The translations under genes and the position numbers were made by a program. Below are positions 18,577-24,260 of a DNA stretch of 30,319 nucleotides, piece after piece. Positions within the stretch are counted from its first letter, which is position 1, and each line of letters begins with the position of its first letter. This stretch comes from an uncultured Bacillaceae bacterium (GTDB taxonomy: Bacteria; Bacillota; Bacilli; Bacillales; Amphibacillaceae), in contig CALZEK010000001.1 in assembly GCA_945639745.1 (NCBI GenBank), forward strand, positions 1-30,319, written 5' to 3'. The notes under the pieces were generated by a model. It was given only the letters and a program-made list of their open reading frames with translations, was not told the origin of the DNA and made no database searches.

Positions 18577-18752
18577 TTATTCACAAAATTCAGATAAACT
18601 TTCACAAGTTATCCACAATTAATGGTTAGTTACACACAATAGGTGGATAACTTTTGGGAATGTGTGTTCTTAGTACATGTTATGGAATGTTAATAAGTTT
18701 AAATGTCTACATGTATACAAAAAATATTTTTTGGGGATTGTTTTGTGGATAA
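18577..18752. promoter_or_regulatory. DnaA-box cluster in the peroxiredoxin-GNAT gap
   Basis: Two perfect DnaA boxes (TTATCCACA at 18609-18617; TGTGGATAA at 18744-18752) are joined by TTATTCACA (18577-18585), GGTGGATAA (18642-18650) and the weaker TTACACACA (18630-18638). A/T-rich DNA follows, including a 16-base A/T palindrome at 18718-18733. The 282-base gap has no gene. It resembles the DnaA-titration clusters of Bacillus more than oriC, because dnaA and dnaN are not adjacent. Confidence 0.8.
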
Positions 18753-18769
18753 AAGTAAATTTAATTTAT

Positions 18770-19315
18770 TTAATTAACATTCCACTCGTTTTTTAACAAT
18801 CCAAATACTAGATGATCGACATAATGATTGCCTAACCATTCGGCTTGTCTAAGCTGGCCTTCTAATTTAAAATTAAGTCGTTTAGGGATTGCTTGGCTTT
18901 TCTTATTTTCAAAGGCTGTTCGAATGTCTATTTTATTTAAATTTAATTCAGTAAAACCATAATCAATTAAAGCTGAAACAGCTTTTGTCATAATGCCTTT
19001 ACCTTGATAGTCCTCAGCTAGCCAATATCCTATATATCCAATGTTATTTTGCCAATCGAATTCATTAAAGCTAATAATACCTACTAATAAATTATCAATA
19101 AATATACCTGCTCTTAGTTCTAATCTATTCGCATAAGTATGAAAAGAGTTGGTAATAGAAGTTTTTACATCTTGTAAGTTTTTAGAATCATTTAACCAAG
19201 GCAACCATTCTTCTAAGTATTGACGTGATGAATCAATAAGCTCAAATAATCTATTTGCATCACGAATAGAAAGCATGCGTAGTGTCATTTCTTCATCAAT
19301 ATCTAGGATAAACAT
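18770..19315 (-). CDS. GNAT acetyltransferase, RimL/ribosomal-protein-serine type
   Basis: This is a GNAT-fold N-acetyltransferase that uses acetyl-CoA. The 181-residue protein follows the RimL/YdaF pattern: LRMLSIRDANRLFELIDSSR, then YLEEWLPWL, the acetyl-CoA-binding stretch IGYWLAEDYQGKGIMTKAVSAL (Q/RxxGxG-type loop QGKGIM), and ENKKSQAIPKRLNFKLEGQLRQAEWL. The substrate is unknown; ribosomal proteins, peptides or toxins are all possible. AAGGTGAT precedes the ATG. It follows the TSUP gene by 21 bases on the same strand and is probably co-transcribed. Its transcript has no obvious terminator before the DnaA-box region. Confidence 0.9.
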   Translation of the reverse strand: MFILDIDEEMTLRMLSIRDANRLFELIDSSRQYLEEWLPWLNDSKNLQDVKTSITNSFHTYANRLELRAGIFIDNLLVGIISFNEFDWQNNIGYIGYWLAEDYQGKGIMTKAVSALIDYGFTELNLNKIDIRTAFENKKSQAIPKRLNFKLEGQLRQAEWLGNHYVDHLVFGLLKNEWNVN

Positions 19316-19336
19316 TTTATCACCTTCAATTAGAGT

Positions 19337-20122
19337 TTATAAACTAAATAATTCAAACCAAATTTTTATAGCACTGGCTAAAATAAGAGCGGCTAAAATC
19401 CATTGCAAATATTTAGTATTCATTTTTTTACCTATTCTAGCTCCTAGTGGCGCTCCAATAATACTTGCAATAATCATAATAATGGCTGGTATTAATAATA
19501 CCTGGCCAGTAGCGATTTTACCAGCAGCTGTTCCAATTGAAGAAATAAAAGTAATTGCAAGTGAACTTGCAATTGTGATTCTAGTAGGAATCTTTAAGAC
19601 AACAATCATAATCGGTACTAAAACAAATGCACCAGCGGCACCAACAATACCAGAAGCAACCCCAACAATAAGTGCAAGAATAGAAGCAAGTGGTTTATTA
19701 AATGTTACTTCTGATAAATCAGTTACCCCATCATCATTAGATTTAGGAAGAAACATCATAACAACTGCAATCGTCGCTAAAATAGCGTAGACAGCATTAA
19801 TACCTATTTCTGGCATGAAATTCGAAAAGAAACTTCCAAATAATCCACCAACTAACACGCTTGCTCCCATATAAATAATTAAATCTTTATTTAAATAACT
19901 TCCCTTTCGATAAGCTAAAACGCCACTAATCGAAGCAAATAAGACTTGAATAGCATTTAATCCAGATACTTCATGTGCTGAAAAAGCAGCGAGTCCAACT
20001 AAAGGTGGAATGTATAATAGCATTGGATATTTTATGATTGATCCTCCAATACCAACCATGCCAGAAATATAAGAACCAACGAACCCGATTAAAAATAAAG
20101 TTATTAAAAATGTAAAACTCAT
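19337..20122 (-). CDS. TSUP (TauE/SafE) family membrane transporter
   Basis: TSUP carriers move sulfite, sulfonates or related sulfur anions. The 261-residue protein has about eight transmembrane helices in two similar halves, each with a glycine-rich motif ([20 protein letters not shown] and [19 protein letters not shown]). ATG at 20122 is chosen over in-frame upstream codons because GGGGAG lies 7 bases before it and the family begins near the first helix. It is divergent from a rhodanese, and both promoters contain TACCCCTATAA. This recalls the staphylococcal cst sulfide-stress locus, where a TauE gene neighbours rhodanese genes, so sulfite export is the likely role (inference). Confidence 0.92.
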   Translation of the reverse strand: MSFTFLITLFLIGFVGSYISGMVGIGGSIIKYPMLLYIPPLVGLAAFSAHEVSGLNAIQVLFASISGVLAYRKGSYLNKDLIIYMGASVLVGGLFGSFFSNFMPEIGINAVYAILATIAVVMMFLPKSNDDGVTDLSEVTFNKPLASILALIVGVASGIVGAAGAFVLVPIMIVVLKIPTRITIASSLAITFISSIGTAAGKIATGQVLLIPAIIMIIASIIGAPLGARIGKKMNTKYLQWILAALILASAIKIWFELFSL

Positions 20123-20137
20123 AATTACTCCCCTTCC

Positions 20138-20180
20138 CATACCCGTACCCCTATAATAGAACAATAAACGAAAAAGACAA
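20138..20180 (-). promoter_or_regulatory. TSUP promoter with C-tract operator-like element
   Basis: Minus-strand TTGTCT (20180-20175), 16 bases, and TATTAT (20158-20153) form the promoter. Overlapping the -10 and start site, the plus strand reads CATACCCGTACCCCTATAAT (20138-20157), two C-tracts of the sort bound by CsoR-family repressors such as CstR. Confidence 0.55.
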
Positions 20181-20242
20181 AATATATTGCTTATGAAATA
20201 AGTTTTTAAGTAATTACATGCTAAATTTAAGTAAAATAAGCC

Positions 20243-20260
20243 TTATTTCCCAGGAAATAA
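20243..20260. promoter_or_regulatory. Noc-binding-site-like palindrome
   Basis: TTATTTCC-CA-GGAAATAA has perfect 8-base arms around a CA centre. The inner 14 bases differ at a single position from the nucleoid-occlusion Noc site ATTTCCCGGGAAAT. It ends 3 bases before a -35 box, so an activator or repressor site is the alternative. Confidence 0.55.
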
Positions 20261-20263
20261 TCG

Positions 20264-20306
20264 TTGACATATGAATGTATCTACTATAAGATACCCCTAT
20301 AAGTAT
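20264..20306 (+). promoter_or_regulatory. Rhodanese promoter with C-tract operator-like element
   Basis: A perfect -35 TTGACA (20264-20269) and TAAGAT (20287-20292) are 17 bases apart. ATACCCCTATAAGTAT (20291-20306) begins on the last bases of the -10 and shares TACCCCTATAA with the divergent TSUP promoter, which is consistent with a common repressor. Confidence 0.6.
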
Positions 20307-20321
20307 AAAAGAGGTGAAGAA

Positions 20322-20675
20322 ATGGAATATATTATCTTGATTATTTTTGTCTTATTTATTATCAGTCGCATGTTACCTGTCAAAGATGTGAAAAATTTAG
20401 CACCTGAAGAAATTAAACATAAATTAAAAAACAAAGACATTCAATTGATTGATGTACGAACTCCTGGTGAATATCAAAATGGTCATGTGAAAAAATTTAA
20501 GAATATACCCTTGCAATCTTTAAAAGATCAATCAAAACAATTAAAAAAAGACAAAGAGGTTGTTGTTATTTGTCGATCAGGTAATAGGAGTATGAGAGCT
20601 TGTCGGATTTTAAAGAAACAAGGTTTTGAAAATTTAACAAATGTTCGTGGTGGTATGAACATGTGGAGAGGCTAA
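20322..20675 (+). CDS. Membrane-anchored single-domain rhodanese
   Basis: Rhodaneses carry sulfane sulfur on a catalytic cysteine. The 117-residue protein has an N-terminal transmembrane anchor (residues 3-18, YIILIIFVLFIISRML) and one rhodanese domain with LIDVRTPGEYQNGHVKKFKNIP and the active loop CRSGNRS, followed by NVRGGMNMW. ATG at 20322 follows GAGGTGA; an upstream in-frame ATG at 20271 lies within the promoter and is rejected. The divergent TSUP transporter and shared promoter element suggest a part in sulfide or thiosulfate detoxification. A paralogue lacking the cysteine lies 1.9 kb downstream. Confidence 0.92.
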   Translation: MEYIILIIFVLFIISRMLPVKDVKNLAPEEIKHKLKNKDIQLIDVRTPGEYQNGHVKKFKNIPLQSLKDQSKQLKKDKEVVVICRSGNRSMRACRILKKQGFENLTNVRGGMNMWRG

Positions 20676-20692
20676 TCAAGCCTCTTTTTTTT
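20667..20692 (+). terminator. Terminator overlapping the rhodanese stop codon
   Basis: AGAGGCT (20667-20673) pairs with AGCCTCT (20679-20685) around AATCA, followed by a T-run. The last codons and the stop lie within the hairpin. Confidence 0.92.
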
Positions 20693-20735
20693 GAGGAAAA
20701 GTGCTGTAATGGTAAGGCTTATAAAATTTACAACC

Positions 20736-20783
20736 TTGACAAATAGCCCAAATATTTGTATAGTTAATTCAACAAAGTTGAAT
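20736..20783 (+). promoter_or_regulatory. HMG-CoA lyase promoter with start-site palindrome
   Basis: TTGACA (20736-20741) and TATAGT (20759-20764) are exactly 17 bases apart. Two bases later comes the palindrome ATTCAAC-AAA-GTTGAAT (20767-20783), covering the likely start site, as expected for a repressor operator. A further half-site-like GTTGAAC follows near 20800. Confidence 0.78.
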
Positions 20784-20834
20784 GTGAATAAATAAAGGTT
20801 GAACAAGATAAATTAAATATAAGGGGGTTGTATA

Positions 20835-21845
20835 ATGCGTTGGCCTAAAGAAGTGGAACTAAAAGAAGTTGGACCGAGAGATGGACTACAAAATGAACCA
20901 GGTTGGGTAAATACGGAACATAAGGTAGCTTGGATTAATATGTTATCAAATACTGGTATCAAAGAAATAGAATATTCTTCATTTGTACACCCGAAGTGGA
21001 TTCCAGCTTTAAAAGATGCAAGAGAAGTAGGAAGACAGATTAAACGAAATCCAAATGTTACTTATTCTGCACTTGTACCAAATCAAAAAGGTTTAGAACA
21101 TGCATTAGAAGCAGGTATAGATAGAGCCTCAGTATTTATGTCAGCAACAGAAACCCATAATCTTAAAAATATAAATAAATCGATTGATGAAACGTTACCG
21201 ATAATGAAACAAGTGATTCAAGATGCAAAAGCAGCTAATAAAAAAGTAACAGCCTATGTGTCAACTGTGTTCGATTGTCCGTTTGAAGGGAAAACAGATG
21301 TTAATCAAGTATTAAAGGTTGCAGAAGCCTTGTTTGAATATGGGGCTGATGATATTTCACTGGGTGATACCATTGGATCAGCAGTACCTAATCAAATCGA
21401 AGAAGTCTTAGAAGTAGTCAATCAATACTTTGCTAATAAAGATATTATTATGCATTTTCATGATACAAGAGGAATGGCAATTGCTAATATTGTCACGTCA
21501 ATGAATTATGGTATGACAAGATTTGATACATCAATTGGTGGACTAGGCGGTTGTCCATATGCACCAGGAGCAGCGGGTAATGTTGCTACGAATGATGTAC
21601 TATATTTAATGAACGGTTTAGGCATTGAGACGAATATAGACGAAGAAAAATTACTCAAAGCCGCTTTTTATATTCAAAATAAGTTAAATAAAAAGTTGCC
21701 AAGTCGTTCATTGATGTATGAACTCAGTCAGATGAGCGAAGGAATTGATGCAGATGTGCTTGAGCAAAAGCGTCGGAGAAAGCGCGACATGATGTATGAT
21801 TTCCTGAAATATCAGTATGATATCTTTAAAAAAATGGCACAATAA
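20835..21845 (+). CDS. mvaB: Hydroxymethylglutaryl-CoA lyase
   Basis: HMG-CoA lyase cleaves 3-hydroxy-3-methylglutaryl-CoA to acetyl-CoA and acetoacetate, the last step of leucine breakdown. The 336-residue DRE-TIM metallolyase has R15-D16 in GPRDGLQNE, H207 and H209 in HFHDTRG, C240 in GGLGGCPYAPG, and N249. These match the metal ligands and catalytic residues of the human enzyme at a constant offset of 26. No other leucine-degradation gene is nearby, so the physiological route is unclear. AAGGGGGT precedes the ATG, with a strong promoter and operator-like palindrome upstream. Related homologues such as citramalate-type lyases are less likely given the conserved GGCPYAPGA. Confidence 0.92.
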   Translation: MRWPKEVELKEVGPRDGLQNEPGWVNTEHKVAWINMLSNTGIKEIEYSSFVHPKWIPALKDAREVGRQIKRNPNVTYSALVPNQKGLEHALEAGIDRASVFMSATETHNLKNINKSIDETLPIMKQVIQDAKAANKKVTAYVSTVFDCPFEGKTDVNQVLKVAEALFEYGADDISLGDTIGSAVPNQIEEVLEVVNQYFANKDIIMHFHDTRGMAIANIVTSMNYGMTRFDTSIGGLGGCPYAPGAAGNVATNDVLYLMNGLGIETNIDEEKLLKAAFYIQNKLNKKLPSRSLMYELSQMSEGIDADVLEQKRRRKRDMMYDFLKYQYDIFKKMAQ

Positions 21846-21858
21846 TAAATAAAACTGA

Positions 21859-21888
21859 AACTAGAACAGTTAACTGTTCTAGTTTTTT
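21859..21888 (+). terminator. Terminator after HMG-CoA lyase
   Basis: The arms AACTAGAACAGTT and AACTGTTCTAGTT form a perfect 26-base palindrome (21859-21884), followed by TTTT. It probably folds with a TTAA loop. Confidence 0.93.
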
Positions 21889-21892
21889 AATG

Positions 21893-21938
21893 TGAGCTTG
21901 ACGGATGCGAAACTCTTTTATATGATAAAACAAGCTCA
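21893..21938 (+). promoter_or_regulatory. Promoter of the XRE-cupin operon flanked by inverted arms
   Basis: TTGACG (21898-21903) and TATGAT (21921-21926) are 17 bases apart. The 8-base arms TGAGCTTG (21893-21900, overlapping the -35) and CAAGCTCA (21931-21938, at the start site) flank the promoter with a 30-base gap, suggesting an operator pair for autoregulation. Confidence 0.7.
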
Positions 21939-21965
21939 TATTACTTGATGAAAGGAATGAAGAAA

Positions 21966-22526
21966 GTGACATTAAGTCAAATGGGCATTAAAATTAAACA
22001 ATTAAGATTAAGACAACAAAAGACGCAACAACAGATTGCTGATGCATGTGGTATTTCAAAGAGTTTATTATCTAAAATTGAAAATGGTCAAACATCATCA
22101 GCTATTGCAACATTATCAAAAGTGTCTAGAGAACTAGATGTTCCTTTATCATGGCTATTAGAAACTAAACCAGAACAAGATCTTGTTTTACAAAGAGCAA
22201 ATGAGCGTGAATCAAAAATGAGCGATATTCATATGGGGTATTCTTATGAGTTATTGGCTAATAAATCAAAATACTCAGGTGTTGAACCAACAATCGTTTA
22301 TGTTACGCCAAAAAACATCAATAAAAGAGAAGAAACATATACTCACTCACACGATGAATTTATTTATGTTTTAAAAGGATCTATCGACCTTTTATATGAT
22401 GATAAGAAATATAGAATACATCAAGGTGATACCGCATATTTTAAAGGTACGATACCACATTTATTTATCCCGATTGATAATCAAGGGGCTGAAGTACTAA
22501 CATTATTTATTGAAATTAGTGAATAG
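21966..22526 (+). CDS. XRE-family regulator with C-terminal cupin domain
   Basis: This is a HipB/PuuR-like transcription regulator. The N-terminal helix-turn-helix (KIKQLRLRQQKTQQQIADAC, GISKSLLSKIENGQTSSAIA) is followed by a cupin sensor (about 110-186) with HSHDEFIYVLKGSIDLLYD and HQGDTAYFKGTIPHLF, which could bind a small ligand through metal-binding histidines. GTG at 21966 is preferred because AAAGGA ends 9 bases upstream; ATG at 21948 or 21957 would overlap or crowd that site. The product is then 186 residues. It is followed 12 bases later by a rhodanese-like gene. Arms flanking its promoter suggest autoregulation. The ligand and targets are unknown. Confidence 0.88.
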   Translation: MTLSQMGIKIKQLRLRQQKTQQQIADACGISKSLLSKIENGQTSSAIATLSKVSRELDVPLSWLLETKPEQDLVLQRANERESKMSDIHMGYSYELLANKSKYSGVEPTIVYVTPKNINKREETYTHSHDEFIYVLKGSIDLLYDDKKYRIHQGDTAYFKGTIPHLFIPIDNQGAEVLTLFIEISE

Positions 22527-22538
22527 ATAGGAGTAAGC

Positions 22539-22928
22539 ATGATGAATCCACAAATTGTATTAGAATTAGTCTTATTAGTAGTTATTTTTGGTTTTGGCTT
22601 TTATATATTAAGAAAAATTATTCCTAGTAAGGCAGTAAAGCAGATTAGAAGCGATGAATTACAAGAAATTTTAGAAACAGATGAAGCAATTTTTATTGAC
22701 GTTAGAAGAAAAAGTCAATTTGCTCAATTCCATATTAAAGGATTTAAAAATATCCCACTTAAACAAATAAAAAAAGCTGGTAAAAATATAGACGATAAAA
22801 GTAAAGAAATAGTAATCATGTCACAAACTGGTATGGCAGGTAATGAAGCTTGTAAAAGATTGAAAAGACTAGGGTTTACTAATTTAACAAATGTACAAGG
22901 TGGTATGGTTTCAATTGATATGAATTAA
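22539..22928 (+). CDS. Rhodanese-like membrane protein lacking the catalytic cysteine
   Basis: The 129-residue protein has an N-terminal transmembrane helix (about 6-25, IVLELVLLVVIFGFGFYIL) and a rhodanese fold with IFIDVRRKSQFAQFHIKGFKNIPL and LGFTNLTNVQGGM. Aligned with the paralogue at 20322, the active-site cysteine of CRSGNRS becomes serine in the segment MSQTGMAGNEAC. It is therefore unlikely to transfer sulfur and may act as a binding or regulatory domain (inference). It is 12 bases after the XRE-cupin gene, with TAGGAGT as ribosome binding site, and ends at a terminator. Confidence 0.88.
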   Translation: MMNPQIVLELVLLVVIFGFGFYILRKIIPSKAVKQIRSDELQEILETDEAIFIDVRRKSQFAQFHIKGFKNIPLKQIKKAGKNIDDKSKEIVIMSQTGMAGNEACKRLKRLGFTNLTNVQGGMVSIDMN

Positions 22929-22930
22929 TT

Positions 22931-22964
22931 AAAAAAGGCAATTCACATAAGAATTGTCTTTTTT
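22931..22964 (+). terminator. Terminator after the rhodanese-like gene
   Basis: AAAAAAGGCAATTC (22931-22944) pairs with GAATTGTCTTTTTT (22951-22964) around ACATAA. Only 23 bases separate it from the next gene, which has no clear promoter of its own, so some read-through is likely. Confidence 0.88.
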
Positions 22965-22987
22965 AATTTTAAAAGGTGGCATTTAAA

Positions 22988-23281
22988 ATGGAGTTAATTG
23001 TAAAGCATCCCTATATTAAAGTAATTAGAGAAGTTACTAAACTTGAAAAGAAAGAAATAAAAGAAAATCGTGAATTAAAATTATATGAAAATAAATTAAC
23101 AACACGTCATCGTGAGTTTTCAATTGATGATTTAATCAAAGTAGCAACACGGAAAATAGGCGAAACAGGTGGACTTATTTTTATCCACACAGAAAGTGGT
23201 GTTTTTACTTATACGGTAGAAAAAATTGATAAAAACTTTATCCACATTGTTAATAACTTAATTTGGGAGAGAAAAAAATGA
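22988..23281 (+). CDS. Hypothetical protein, 97 residues
   Basis: I do not recognise this family. ATG at 22988 is chosen because AAAGGTGG lies 8 bases upstream; GTG at 22976 lies in that site. The protein is soluble, charged in the first half (KLEKKEIKENRELKLYENKL) and beta-rich in the second (TGGLIFIHTESGVFTYTVEKIDKNFIHIVNN), with no signal peptide or cysteines. Its stop overlaps the threonine dehydratase start in ATGA, so translation is coupled and a shared role is plausible. The gene carries two perfect DnaA boxes (23181 and 23238) in its coding sequence. Confidence 0.78.
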   Translation: MELIVKHPYIKVIREVTKLEKKEIKENRELKLYENKLTTRHREFSIDDLIKVATRKIGETGGLIFIHTESGVFTYTVEKIDKNFIHIVNNLIWERKK

Positions 23282-24222
23282 ATCTTGAAATGGTTTATCA
23301 TGCACAAGAAAATTTATCAGGTATTCTTAATCAAACACCTTTATTAGAATCTCAGCAGTTATCACGATTATCAGACAATCATGTGTATTTAAAAAGTGAA
23401 CATTTACAAAAGTCTGGCTCATTTAAAATTCGTGGTGCATACAATGCCGTTAAAGCTGCTGTTGAAAAAGGTGCGAAACTCGTTGTTGCCGCGTCATCTG
23501 GTAATCATGGACAAGCAGTTGCTTTAGCAGCTAAATTATTAAATATTAAAGCGATTATTGTTATTCCCGAAAATGCTGCGACATGTAAAAAAGACGCAAT
23601 TACTGCTTATGGCGGTGAAATTGAGTATTGTGGCTTAACATCTTCAGAAAGAATCCCGCGTGCAATTAAAATTGCCAAAGAAAAATTGGGTGAATTTATT
23701 CCACCCTATGACCATCCACTTATTATAGCGGGGCAAGCTACGGTTGGACTTGAAATTATTGAATCATTACCAGAGACAGACGCAATTATCGTGCCTATCG
23801 GTGGAGGAGGATTAATTGCAGGTGTTTTAACAACAATTAAAGCATTACATCCTGGAATTAAAGTTATTGGGGTAGAACCAGAGCTAGCTAACGACACATA
23901 TTTATCATTAAAAGCAAATGAAAGAGTAGAAGTTAATGCAACAAAAACAATAGCAGACGGTTTAAGAACAACGACGCCTGGAGATATGACCTTTCCAATT
24001 TTGCAAGAACACTTAGATGATCTTGTATTAGTAAGTGAGTCAGAAATAAAAACAGCCTTTAAATTCGTCTTAGAACGCATGAAACAATTAATCGAACCTT
24101 CAAGCGCAACAACAATTGCAGCTTTAATGCATCATAAAATTGATCTTAAAAATAAACATGTCGTTTGTCTGGTATCGGGCGGAAATATTGATTTAGATGA
24201 AATAAATGCTTTAATTAAATAA
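23278..24222 (+). CDS. tdcB: Threonine dehydratase, PLP-dependent, catabolic type
   Basis: This fold-type II enzyme deaminates threonine (and serine) to 2-oxobutyrate (or pyruvate) and ammonia. The 314-residue protein has the PLP lysine K50 in KSGSFKIRGAYNA, the substrate loop SSGNHGQAVA, and the phosphate-binding GGGGLIAG. There is no C-terminal ACT regulatory domain, so it is the short catabolic (TdcB) or serine-racemase-like form rather than biosynthetic IlvA. ATG at 23278 overlaps the previous stop, with GGGAGAG upstream. It runs into a strong terminator. Serine racemase or another deaminase is the alternative. Confidence 0.9.
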   Translation: MNLEMVYHAQENLSGILNQTPLLESQQLSRLSDNHVYLKSEHLQKSGSFKIRGAYNAVKAAVEKGAKLVVAASSGNHGQAVALAAKLLNIKAIIVIPENAATCKKDAITAYGGEIEYCGLTSSERIPRAIKIAKEKLGEFIPPYDHPLIIAGQATVGLEIIESLPETDAIIVPIGGGGLIAGVLTTIKALHPGIKVIGVEPELANDTYLSLKANERVEVNATKTIADGLRTTTPGDMTFPILQEHLDDLVLVSESEIKTAFKFVLERMKQLIEPSSATTIAALMHHKIDLKNKHVVCLVSGGNIDLDEINALIK

Positions 24223-24258
24223 AAAAGAGTTAACCGTCAATTGGTTAACTCTTTTTTT
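24221..24258. terminator. Bidirectional terminator between threonine dehydratase and abgT
   Basis: AAAAAAGAGTTAACC (24221-24235) pairs with GGTTAACTCTTTTTT around GTCAATT. The A/T tails serve both convergent genes. Confidence 0.94.
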
Positions 24259-24260
24259 AA

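Noticed and set aside
18678..18693. WalR-box-like TGTTAT-GGAA-TGTTAA
   Set aside because: The WalR consensus needs two hexamers separated by 5 bases; here the gap is 4, and the neighbouring genes are not typical WalR targets.
18488..18769. The DnaA-box gap as oriC itself
   Set aside because: No dnaA, dnaN, rpmH or gyrase gene is adjacent, and synteny of parAB and the wal operon places oriC upstream of the window. GC skew would be needed to overturn this.
19275..19790. 171-codon plus-strand frame opposite the TSUP gene
   Set aside because: It is the reverse of a hydrophobic membrane gene, which often leaves long open shadow frames; no start signal or family features.
23706..24080. 124-codon minus-strand frame within threonine dehydratase
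   Set aside because: Antisense shadow of a well-conserved enzyme without a ribosome binding site.
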